Assembly: GCA_945643635.1 (NCBI GenBank)
Contig: CALZFC010000256.1
Location: forward strand, 1,231,001-1,295,000
Source of the DNA: Allodiplogaster sudhausi
Lineage: Eukaryota > Nematoda > Chromadorea > Rhabditida > Diplogasteridae
DNA: 64,000 nt
Direction: 5' to 3'
In this document: positions 46,568 to 57,885 of the stretch, piece after piece
Numbering within the stretch: position 1 is the first letter of the stretch
How the letters are laid out: each line of letters begins with the position of its first letter
Translations under genes and position numbers: made by a program
Notes under the pieces: model-generated
The model's input: only the letters and a program-made list of their open reading frames with translations
Database searches by the model: none
Told to the model about the DNA's origin: nothing

Positions 46568-49500
46568 ATGAACGAACAGGTAGACGCCATGAATGCGAAC
46601 GGCCAAGTTGACCGCTGCTTGATGTTGGCCGAGTCTTCCCGTACGTTTAATAACGATTACGGTGAGCCATTCCTCACTCTTCCTCGGCTTAATCGCTAAT
46701 ACAAAGAGCCAGAGCCATTAAATGGCTATTTCAACGAGTCGCTCACACAACTTTTTGTTCATGATGAGCGAAAATAGCTTTTCGCTAACTCATAAAAACG
46801 CTTAAAATGCTTCTTTTCAAAGTGTTCTTCACCATTTGTAATCTTTAGCAGAAGTTGATTCGGACGTGGAATGCCTGGATGACGACGACTCTGACTTCCT
46901 CGATGACTCGGACAGTCTTCCGGACTTCACTGAGAGCAATGTTGTAGTGAGTTTTACCCCATTTCTCTCGCGGTGCTCACGCCGCTTTTTCTCCTCTTTT
47001 TTTTAATGATTCTACCAGTAATCTGCTGAAACTCTTCTTGCAAGGTTATCATTTGATTTGATTTGACGATTATTTGATTATTGTCATTGGGAGCTTCTTT
47101 TCTTTACATTTTATTCTTTTCTTCCTTGCAGCCTCCGCCCTTTGCGAGTGGCTCGCGAACGACTTGAAGTTGCTCAACTGCAATTTCCGCCGCATCGAGG
47201 ACACGCTCGGCATTCGTGCTGGATCTGTTGAGGTCTCTTGATTTCATGATAAGCAATATTAAAAACAATCCTTTCTCAAGAATGTTCCCTCCTATAATTC
47301 TCTTTTGTCGCTATTTATGCATATTTAATTCCCTTAACCTTTTTGTTTTTCCTTGACAGGAGTCACGGATCTCTGATCACAATTTCTGCTGCATTATTCT
47401 CAACTTCGACTTTACTGGACTTTCGGTGATTAAAAAAAACCTTTTTTTTCTTTCTTTTATTTTCACGTCATACTTGAAGGCTTATTGAGCACTTCACTGT
47501 TAATGTAACATTTACGATGCAATAATGATTTGCCTAATGTGACAATTACTAATGCCGTTATTTTGCCTAATGGAAAAATCTCCTGGACAAAATTCTTTTT
47601 ATTTTTGTATGCAAATTTCTTTAAATTGCAAGCAACAAAAGGGAATTTGTTAATTTTTCCCTTACCTTTTAAGCCGTCGTTGCGCAAATACTGGGAGATG
47701 GAAGCCGATTACATTTCTATCAGGATGGACCACATCTGTCGAGTGCACTATCGTGCTGGACAAGGTTGAAAACCCAATATTAATTAATTCATTTTATCTT
47801 TTTAAATAATTTTGGGAATTTCCGTTCTTTTAAATCTTAATTTTTGCTTACTAAAGAAAGTTTTAAAAATTTGCAACTACCATTCTTTTCGAAACTCAAA
47901 TTTGTTCGTCTCTGTGGTGGAAAAGCTACTGTACTCGGTTGTTGTTTTATTATTACTGTAATTTTTCAGATCGTCCCAAGTTTTTCGCAGCGAAGCCAAT
48001 GGAGGAGCCCTCCGTATTCGTACTCGGGGAACAGCTCAAGAATGTGAGCAGCCCAAATTTGCATTTTTTATTTTATACCACACAAAATCCAACAGTTGAA
48101 AAGCGGAAAAAGTTTTGAATCCAGCAGTTGAAAAGCGGAAAAAGTTAATATGTTCAAGAAAATTGTTTTCTTAAGGAGAAAATTGTTCATTTCTCTATTA
48201 TCTAACTTATGTATTTTTTAAGTTAAATTTTCCAACTGTAAAAGAAATGTTAATCAAATTTTAGCTCGCTTCTGATTATGCTAGCACGCAGTTTGCGAGC
48301 ACTGCAAACACGAGCCACTTCCTCGGCGATCTATATGAGATGATTTGCGAGCGAATCAAGAAGGCTACCGAGTTAGCCTTATTCCCATCATTATTACAAA
48401 CCAAACTATTTTGTGCTATTTTATCTACTTTGGTCGTTTACAGATAGTAATGTAATAAAAAATAGAGTACTTCCGAGAAACTCTTCGATTTCAGAGTAAT
48501 CAAAAGGAGAAAAAAGTAGAACTCGCAATGATTTAGATACTGTATCATCTGCAATGAGAAGCTTCGTTTCGCGGGAATCATGCCTTCAATCTGTGACCGG
48601 CCCCTCTGTACTTATCAGTGTGAAGAACTCGGTTTGTTTATGGTTTTTTTTTTAAAATTTCAAGAGAAAAAGTAAGCATCGAGAAAAATGTATTCTTAAT
48701 ACTGTGTCCCAAAAAGGAAGAACATGCTTTCTCGCAGTAGCCGTGGCTTTCATATACATACATAGATACATATATGTATGTGTAAGAGACATACGATGCA
48801 ATTTCAAAAAAAAATTGGCAAGAAACATACATCTAATAGAGTAATTTCTTATTTCTGAACTGTTCTGTTCACTTGATGACCATGCTGATGACTTTTTCCG
48901 GCTGATTTTCGGGGCTAAATTTCCGGAAGTTCCTCAAAGGAACTTGTGAAATGGCCTGATTGTTTTTTTAATACTAATAATGAAAGAAGTTCTGCTTCTT
49001 CTTCTCATTACCCCATTTGAGCCGATAAAAGGAAGAAAAAAAAGGATCCTTTTAGGAGAATTATGTTCTTATGTTTTGGACAAGTTTTTTTAATAGTGTA
49101 CTTTAATAAACAATTTATATTTACAGGTCTTTTCGATGGTCTAATGATCCCTCGCGTTCCTGCGGATGAACTCGATCTTCTGTTCAGTCTCTTCAACGCT
49201 GCCAACGTATCCAGCCGTAGAGATCTCATTCTCACGCCAACGCCACAGCTTAGGTATGACAATTTTTTTTAAATTGAGGATAAAACGAAAATACTCTTTC
49301 TTGTAACAGTTATTTATTTATAAAGTACTGAATTTCCAAAAGAAAATGTTTGTGCAATGCTTGTATTTTGAAGTCTAAAACATATTTTTTTTTTAATTTG
49401 CATGAAATAATCCTTTTACTCATTTAGGGACGAACAATTCGAAGCTTTTGGCAACGAAATCAAAGTTATGAAGGCGAGCATGGACGAAGAGCTGGCCAAG

Positions 49501-52140
49501 GCAAAGACGCCAGCAACAGGCATTGGTGAGGAGGGGGATGGACTTTCCGGCCACGGCCTCAGGGCGCCGTGGGCGGAAAGTCATCGATTCTGCCATCAGT
49601 CATTTGAGCAGGCAAAAAGTCTTTATTTTGTTATGATTAAAGAAAAAAAGGAGAAAAAAAATGCGTTTTGCATCATTTGATTAGTTAAAAAGTTGGGGGG
49701 AAAGGAGAAAATTGGTCCATTCTGTTCGCCGGAAGAGAACAGGGCGCTTTGCTCGGAAGCCATGGTTTTAGTGAATGTTACAATTTCTTCACAAATAATC
49801 ACGCCGTTGTTTTATCGATTAAGGCATATTTATTTCAGCAATTACCAAGGTGATCGGAAGCAAAAACTTCGGCTCGACTCCCAGGGGCTTGTTCGAGGGT
49901 CTCGCACGGAATATCCCATGCATCCGCTCCTTCATGTCCTCGCCTCAGGAATACCGTGAATTCCGCGCTAAATTTCCGGTCACTGGCAAATTCATCGAGT
50001 GGTTTGTAACTACCTTTTTTTGGATATTTGTGATCATTGTTAGCAAAATTTTTTTTATTAAAATAAAAATGATTTTAAATGAAAATTTACAAGAGGCGTA
50101 GTATTAATTCATTTGATTGATTGTGGGAAAATAAATTAATTGAGGCTCGTCATCACGAACAAGACGTACCTGCTTCGCGTGCCTGTAACGATGACACTTG
50201 GCTTCCTGAAGACTCCGTACCAATTCATCATTGTCGCGGACACGCCCTCCAAACAGGCAATTTTATTATTCTTATTTTTTTTCCTAAGAAAAATTTATAG
50301 AAAAAATAGGACAATAAATATGATAATAAAAAAGCAAAAGAATAAAACAAATAGAAAATAATAAAAAATTAACTAGAATTTGAAAAAAAAAAACTTTTTT
50401 TTACAGGAGCTTTTCGAAACGCGCAAAAGAGAGAACAACGGACAGACTCGCTTTCTATTCCAGTCAGTTTCATTTTCATTTTGAGAAGAAAAAAACAGTA
50501 TATTAGATGGGCCGAGTTTTGAATGTAAAAAAAATTTCAGGTGAATTTTATCATACAAAAAAAATATATATGTATATAACCTTAAAAAATTGAAACAATA
50601 ATGCGACTTGAATTTAAAGGCGAGATTTTTCTTGTGTTTCAGCGGATCTCCCTTCGAGAATTGGCACTCGATCATGCGGAATGGCCTGAAGGTCATGTCG
50701 GGGACAAAATTCATGACCACGGGCGCTGCTTACGGCAACGGCATCTACCTCTCCGACAGCGCACGGCTCTCGCGCGGATACAGCATGAGATATAGCACCC
50801 AGCAGAATCAGGTCTTGAGATTGAGAGGGAGAGAGAAGAGAGAGAGAGAGAGAGGAGAGGGAGAGAAAGGAGAGAGAGAGAAAGGAGAGAGAGGAGTGAG
50901 AAACAGAATGAGAAAGACACTACATTTCTTGTCCACCATGACGATGTTTCAAGACAGAAATTAGAAAGCACCCAGCGCGAAATAGTCGTTGATTTTATAG
51001 TGACTGGCTAGTTCTCTATCTCTTGATCTTTTATGGGCTAATTCGAGTTTTAGAATTTGAGTGATTTTGAATCTGAATTTCATTGTAGGCAATTTAACAA
51101 AAATATTTTATGATTCTAAAATTTTCTTGCAAAAAAGTTTAAAGATTTCTTCAGTAATTTAAATTAAAAGAAATAGTGGTTATGATTTTTTTAATTCTTT
51201 TATTTTTCATTTTTCCTTTTTTTCAGTCCCCTTGCAAACGGGAGTGCTGCTTGAATCGCCCACCACTCCCCGGCCGTTGCGCTTACGCCCTTGCAATTAT
51301 TGAAGGTTCCTCTTTCCAATCAATAATTGATTAATTAATTATTACTCTAGTTAATTAGTAATTAAAGGAAGAATAGAAATGGATTGTTCGTCCGTAAGAA
51401 CACGAGATGTTAATTGTTGCTCAATTGGCGAATAAACGTGATGAAGCACATATAGCATAGCATTAGCTTGTTTTACTTATTTATTTATTTGATAAGGCTA
51501 ATTGTTATATTTTATTTTTTAGCTTCTTTGACCGAGAGAAGAAAAGTAATAATTTGGAAATAAATCGGTCGTCGTTTTAGTCGTCGATCACCCGACAATT
51601 CTGAGGCAGGGCTGCACGAACATCTTCGTGCTCGAGAATGAAGAATACGCGTCCGTGCGCATGCTTCTGCTGTTAGTTGACATATATTTGTTCTCCGTTC
51701 CGTGGAATCTGTTGATTCTTATTGAATTTACTCTACCTAAATGAATTTTAATATTTTCTCGTTTTGTCTTGAAATTTCGTCTTCTCTCTTTTTTTTTCGG
51801 CCTAAAGATGTGAACCATGAATTTTGCCGGTTCGAAAGTCAGAGCGCGGAGACCAAGGATTCGCTGTCCGTCGACGACGCGGAGCATATTAGAAATGTAC
51901 GCTTTTTATCTCTGTAAATTTTTATGCCTTTTTATTAGGTATATATATAAATATATATTTTTATAATTCGCTTCAAAAATTTATTTCAAATAATTGAGCC
52001 AAAGGATGAAACATAATAATAATATAGAGAATGAGAAAAAAATTTATATATCCTTGGAAAATATATTAATACGAAAGTACATATTTCAGTTGGTGGATCA
52101 CTTCAAGAATTCGCCGCTCGATCAAGTTTCTATGGAGTAA
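46568..52140 (+). CDS. PARP6/8-like mono-ADP-ribosyltransferase, tandem copy 1 (about 577 aa)
   Basis: Eighteen exons: 46568-46661, 46849-46950, 47132-47232, 47360-47425, 47674-47764, 47970-48043, 48265-48371, 48537-48631, 49127-49253, 49428-49525, 49839-50001, 50145-50256, 50407-50462, 50643-50811, 51227-51305, 51581-51671, 51839-51896 and 52090-52140. Phases are continuous. An acidic N-terminus (DVECLDDDDSDFLDDSDS) leads to the region before the Cys box. The Cys box is YCIICNEK ... ICDRPLC, matching the CxxC...CxxxxC of PARP6/8, then GLFDGLMIPRV and TNKTYLL. The catalytic domain has HGSPFENWHSIMRNG and GAAYGNGIYL, supplying His and Tyr of the triad. The family attaches single ADP-ribose units to proteins. 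Odd points: the donor after 50256 is GC, and exon 17's start is ambiguous, so the third triad position is Gln or Cys rather than Tyr. Confidence 0.85.
50812..50905. repeat. GA tract at the start of PARP copy 1 intron 14
   Basis: The intron opens directly into a polypurine run on the sense strand. The equivalent intron of copy 2 (60666-60780) does the same. Confidence 0.85.
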
Positions 52141-52835
52141 ACTGCTTCATTCAAGATGTCCGTTGCTTTCGACGCTTACCTCATTTTAGCTATTTCTAGC
52201 TGATTTGTTCATTTACCCATCTAGATCAGTGAAGACTTTTTGTTAGGCTCTGTTACCGGTTGAATCCATTAGATGGTTTGTTTTAAACAGTTGTATTGAA
52301 TACGGTGCGTTAAGCACAGATCAATAGTTGTTTGCAACATTATCGCTACTGTATTTGTTTACCGAAATTCCATATATTCACTTGAGTTACTCTATTTATC
52401 TATTCTTTTTCTCTTTTTTTTTTGGTAGTGGAGCTAAAGTTTTATTGTAGTTACTTAGTTAGGTGCCCAGCGAAAAGCGTCATTCATGCATTCATTCTGT
52501 CTCTCACTTAGTGCTCACTCAGATATCATTCCTGCGGCCATTTCATTGCACTCCAGAGATCTGAAGGATTCTTCCTTTCTGTTCTAACAAACTGGTTCAG
52601 ATTCATTATTCAGTTGCGCTCCTCTAAAGTTTTACCTAAAATTGGAATGAGCTTCTTCCTTTGTTTCCACTTTACTGCCTGCTACCTAATATTGTTTCGC
52701 AAAGCGTGTTTCCACTCTGTTATTCGATTTATGTACATTGTTGTGCGATTTCACCTACGATTTCAAGTTGTTGAACTGTACACGATGAACGGAAGATGGA
52801 GAGTGGTCTGAATGTCACGGAGATGTATATCTTAT
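52141..52835. other. Intergenic sequence after PARP copy 1
   Basis: AT-rich 3' flank of PARP copy 1; no exon or clear AATAAA close to the stop was identified. Confidence 0.45.
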
Positions 52836-54611
52836 ATGAACAGTTCTGTGTTGCCTGGATGGACCGCATGGCAAAGATTGAATACCGCCGAGATGGAAGA
52901 GATGGTTGCCCCCACGCATGGCAAGGGCCTCGCAGAGGAGCAGGCCTCCAACTGCGTCTCCCACAACGAAAACCTGGAGCACGGTATGCAGGAGTGGCTC
53001 TAAACTACTGTATTCCTTTGTGTACATTCTGCTCGATATGGGCGGCAAAAAGAGTGATGAAGGTGAAACCTCTCCGTTGAGTTTCCAAGAAGTCCGCGTA
53101 CACTTCGTTAGCTCGTCGAATTGCACCATCGATAGGGAATGTGTGCTTGCCTCAGCAAAGCAGACAGAATTATCTACTAATAATGCATATGGACTCAATG
53201 AAAGACAACTTCTCAAAAGGTAGTAAAATTAAATGTTAAAATGAAGTGCTGACATGTAGTTGGCTGGCAGCCATGAGAAGAGCGAAGGGAGGATGATGAG
53301 CAGCAGGGAGTGAGGATGCAGAGAGAGCAGCAGCCACCCGCTGCATCAGAGAGGCCAGCTCAGCAGCCAGCGACATTAGCAACGCCAGCTGCGGGTAATG
53401 ACGGTTCACCAGACAGTCCACGGTGGATCTGCAGGGAGAGAGGGAGAGAGGAGAAGGAGAGAGAGTTAGAGGGAGAGAGGAGAGGGAGAGCGGGGTGGGA
53501 GAGAGGAGAAGGAGAGAGAGGGAGAGGGAGGGAGGGAGAGAGTAGAGGGAGAGAGGAGAGGGAGAGAGGAGAGGGAGAGAGGGGTGGTAGAGAGGAGAAG
53601 AAGATAGGGGTGGGAGAGAGGAGAAGGAGAGAGAGGGAGAGAGGACAAGGAGAGAGAGAGAGAGAGTGAGAGGGGGAGAGAGGAGAACGAGAGAAAGAGG
53701 CAGAGAACGGAGGGAGAGAGCAGAAGAAGAGACAGAGGGAAAAAGGGGAGGAAGAGAGGAGAGGGAGAGAGGGGTGGGAGAGAGGAGAAGGAGAGAGAGG
53801 GAGAGAGGGGAAAGAGAGAGAGAGAGAGGGAGAGGGAGGAAGGGAGAGGGAGAGAAGGGTGGGAGAGAGGAGAAGGAGAGAGGGGTGGGAGAGAGGAGAA
53901 GGAGAGAGAGGGAGAGAGGAGAAGGAGAGAGCGGGAGAGAGAGAAGGAGAGAGAGGAGAGAGGGAAGAGAGAGAGAGAGAGGGAGTGAGAGAGCGAAGGA
54001 GACAATTTGGAAGAGCTCTCCGATGGTTCCTCTTCTCTTCTCCACTCCACCGTGACCAACGACAACAACGAGGACAAGGCCACTCTCGTTATTCGGCGCC
54101 ATCGGTCAGCACATTTTATGGCCATTTATTATTTATTCGCTTGTAATTCATTTGTAAATCAGGCCTTTTCACTCAATGATGCACGTTACGAAAATTTCCA
54201 AGTGAAACTGCCTGAATTTCTTCGACTGATCAAATGCAGAATTATCAGGAGAAATTAGTTAGATAATCACACGTCAAATTATTACACTACTCGAAACCGG
54301 AAAATCGACCATGGTTCAATGAAGAAGAAGTAAACCAGACAGTAACGGCACTCTTTCCTTTTCTCTACTTCTCTCCTTCTTTCGCATTCTCGCTGACAAT
54401 GAGCTGCATGCCTTTCACTTATCTCACTCACAATCAGTGATATGTACGTGCTGGTACATTGTTTTTCTAGTTGTGCTGTGCATTCCTTAAAAAAACAATG
54501 TAAATTGTTTGAATTATTCCCTTTAGCTTCTTCATTATGTTTCGATCTGTGGTGCTGAATTTTACTGCGCTATGGCTTATTTTCATCGATTGGAAACGTA
54601 AACTACGGTAA
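52836..54611 (+). CDS. Candidate small tail-anchored protein (about 112 aa) with a GA-array intron
   Basis: Proposed exons 52836-52983, 53999-54104 and 54527-54611; phases 1 then 2 fit exactly, with GT-AG borders. Exon 1 gives MNSSVLPGWTAWQRLNTAEM and then a polar, acidic region (GKGLAEEQASNCVSHNENLE). Exon 2 is Ser/Asn/Asp-rich (GDNLEELSDGSSSLLHSTVT ... VIRRHR). Exon 3 gives RSVVLNFTALWLIFIDW and the basic end KRKLR, so a cytosolic domain with a single C-terminal membrane anchor is likely. I do not recognise the family. Intron 1 contains the 0.55-kb GA array, and the second acceptor directly follows it. It lies between the two PARP copies on the same strand. Confidence 0.45.
53430..53998. 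repeat. 570-bp polypurine (GA/GGA) array
   Basis: Imperfect repeats of GGAGAGAGGAGAAGGAGAGA-like units, almost without pyrimidines on the plus strand. The minus-strand Ser-Leu-Pro frame (53236-54102, 288 codons) is a by-product. Confidence 0.93.
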
Positions 54612-55358
54612 CCTACTGAACGTTTTTCCCTGGAGGATCAAGGAAAAAAAGAACTACTTGAATTCAAGAAAAGTGAAAAAAATAATCAACACTGTCGCTA
54701 GCGATAAATCCCAACTCCGAAGGTGATCATTCAAATTATTTTAGTGTGGTAAGTGTACTGTTTTTCCGAAAACATTTTAGTGTGCACTCAGTGCGAGTTT
54801 GAATTTGGAAATTCCAGAAGTGCTGAATGTTCAGTGTGCTTTTTGCGCAGCAATTAGTGCTCGCTCTTATGATTGATGTTTGTAAGGCTATGCGGCTGAT
54901 GTTTCTACGCTTCTTTAGACGACTCAAGTTGTTGTTGAAAAGTCGTGCAAGTGTGTGTTTCTCAGCGTCCTTCGTCATATTTGCTTGGCTCGTTTAGATT
55001 CGTATGAAAGTATGAAAACGTCTCATTTCCCCTCATCTAATTTACTTCTGTTATTGGCTACACATTGCTCGTGTCCTGTTGGGAGGTTCTTGCTTAATGC
55101 GATAAGGCTTCTCGTGAAGTGAATCGTGAACAGAAACCGAATATTGGTTTGCCCGTTATGTTTCGCCAATGTATTTCGGTATATTTTGTGGTTCGATATG
55201 ACATGCGAATAGGAGTGGTTAAGCTGTACATTATCACAAAATCTGGAGAGCGTTCTGGGCCATGGCGCTGAAGTATTCTGCGTTATGGCGTCTTTTAATA
55301 GTTTTGAAAGTGCAGAATGCGATAGTCTAACGTAAGCCCTTTTTCCGTTGAGGACCCG
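54612..55358. promoter_or_regulatory. Upstream region of PARP copy 2, duplicated from that of copy 1
   Basis: Blocks such as TTTTAGTGTGC, a near copy of AAATTCCAG..TGCTGAATG, and GATAAGGCTT-TCGTG occur here (54776-55130) and at 46084-46520 in the same order before PARP copy 1. Retained similarity in non-coding DNA suggests the duplication included promoter/5'-UTR and that some of it is constrained or young. Confidence 0.45.
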
Positions 55359-57843
55359 ATGAGTGATTCTCCAGAAGTGATAGATTTGTACGACTCGGAC
55401 GGCGCAAGCATAGACCAGGACGATTCCAAGAACGTTCGTTTTCCTTTGTCAGATTCGCTTTCAGACCCGGTGATCAAACTAGTGGTAAATGTAATTAGTT
55501 TCTAATTTGGCCTTTAAAAAATCACCTTTTTGTAATATAAAACAAGTTTTGTTCTCGAAATGACATTTATTCGACCGCGAGAGTTGATCGAAAGGATGAC
55601 GCTCGAGTGTCCATGCTGATTGTTTTGTTTATTATAGAAATTCTTATTAAATTCCTGATTCAGCAGAAAGTATTTTAAGGCTTCGCCCGCGAGCTCTGCC
55701 CCGGAGGAAGAAGAAGAAGAAGAAATGACCGGGTGCACCGACTCCGAGAGCTCCTTTACCTTTTGCGAAGATGTCTTCAAGGAGTGCGACGAGGTACTAC
55801 TGTAATTGAAAATTATTATACAAGGTATACTGTAATTGTAAAAAGTTTTTTTTAATACAAGGTATACTGTAATTGGGAAGAGTTTTTTAATACAAGGTAT
55901 ACAGTAATTGGAAAGAGTTTTGTTTTAATACAATATATACTGTAATTCGAAAGAGTTTTTTAATACAAGGTATACTGTAATGGAAAGAGTTTCACCAAGT
56001 ATAGTTTAATTGGTATAACGGGCACACAATAATATTTTATTATTTTCGATGTTCTAAATACAAATCTGTTTAATATAGATAAACAGAGTTAAAGAGAGAC
56101 GAAACAACTAGATAATTTGACAGGGAATACTTTTTTGTATCATTTGTCGTTATTTAAACACCCTATTGATTTGGCGATTTTCGCGAATGTAGCTTTTACT
56201 CGAGGATTCCGTATTTATGGTTTATAAAGAAAAAAATCTTTAATCTACTATTCAATTTATGTTGGATTGTAATATATGAAATCAATTTTTTTTTACTTCA
56301 GGTTCCGAAGCTTCACGAATTCCTGCAAGCCGACATTCGAATGGCAAACGCGCGTCTTCGAAAGGTGGAAGAAATGATTGGAGTGCCCGCCGTGCAACTT
56401 GATGTAAGGAACCTTATTTTTTTTTATATTTTTTTTATAATTTTATTATTTATGGTTAAAAATGTGCTGTCAATTTGACAGCCCTACCCTATTTTTTGGA
56501 CTCCCCACCATGTTTTTGAATAACATTTAGAGAGAAAAAAAACGTCTAACCCAACCTTTTTTTTCTTTGTCTTCTGTGCCCTCGACACTGGCTTTTATTC
56601 CCTGTTTTCATTATCTATTTATAAATGTTTTTGTTTAATGTATGTCTTTAAAAAGGTAATTCCTGCTTATATTTGTCTATGTGTGTAGTTGGAAATATGC
56701 TCTGGTTTTGAATCTGAACAGTAAAATACAGCAATTTGACTTTGTTAATAAACAAAAACTTTAAAATTCAAATAGCACCAACATTTCTAGCATTTTTTTA
56801 GGATTCCTTGGAAGCGTCTCCAGCGTTCTGCTCGGTGGTGCTGAATATTGATCTCAGCATGATACAGGTACATTCGAAAAGAGTTGTCTGAAGAAAGACA
56901 GAAATATTTTAAAATATAGCAGTCTTTTGCTAAGTATTGTAATCAGGGAACAAATGCCACTTATAATTAGCCTTTATCTGAGGAAAGATTTCTTAAATCA
57001 TCCATATTTGTAGTTATTTAGACGACATTCTTTTTTTTTAGTTTTATGTCTAAAAGAAGAATTATGTCTCTAATTGCAAAGGAGCGGATCCGTCAGTTGT
57101 GGGAGCTGGACTTTTCTTACCTGGCAGTTGTCGTCGATCGAGTCTACCGTGGCCCGTTCCGTCTTGCGCCACGTAATTTCCAAGCTTATTATTATTTAGC
57201 TTTTGTTTAAATTCAAATTTAAATTTAAAAAAAACAATAATCATCTAATTTCAGAGAGCTTATATTATTTGGGTTCTAATTTATTTTTGTAAAAAAAATT
57301 ATTATCATTTATATATATATTTTTTTTTTGCTTTTCTTCCAGGACTCCCAACTGTCCACGCGCGAAAGGGCATCGACAAGCCATCTGTCTTCATTTCTGG
57401 AGAGCAGTTGAGAAATGTTGGTGTGTTTTATTTTCTCTCGCTATCTTCCTTTCTCTCTTTGTTTCTTTGTTTATATCTTCTTCACTCTCGATCCCTCCCT
57501 CTCTCTCTCCATCTCTATCTCTCTCTCTCCCCCCCCCCCTCTCTCTAACTTACTCTCACTTTCTCTTTATCTCCGAACCCCTACCCAACTAATAAGTTCG
57601 TTCAGTTCTCCATGGACCTGATCAAATCCGGCTACATCCTCCCATCCAACGAACTCATGAACCCGGCAGAGTACGGCTCTTTCTTCAAGCATCTCTACGA
57701 TGAACTCTCGAAGCGACTGATGAGTCTGGCTGAGTAAGTTCTCTCTCTCTTTCTCTCGCTCACTTCTTTTCACCACACTTTCTCCCATTTTCTTTCTCAT
57801 TTTCGCTCTCACTTTCTCCTTCCCACTTTCGCTTCACCATTTC

Positions 57844-57885
<42 letters not shown>

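Noticed and set aside
53236..54102. 288-codon minus-strand frame with a non-repeat end
   Set aside because: Mostly the complement of the GA array. The plus-strand exons at 52836-52983, 53999-54104 and 54527-54611 fit splice phase better.
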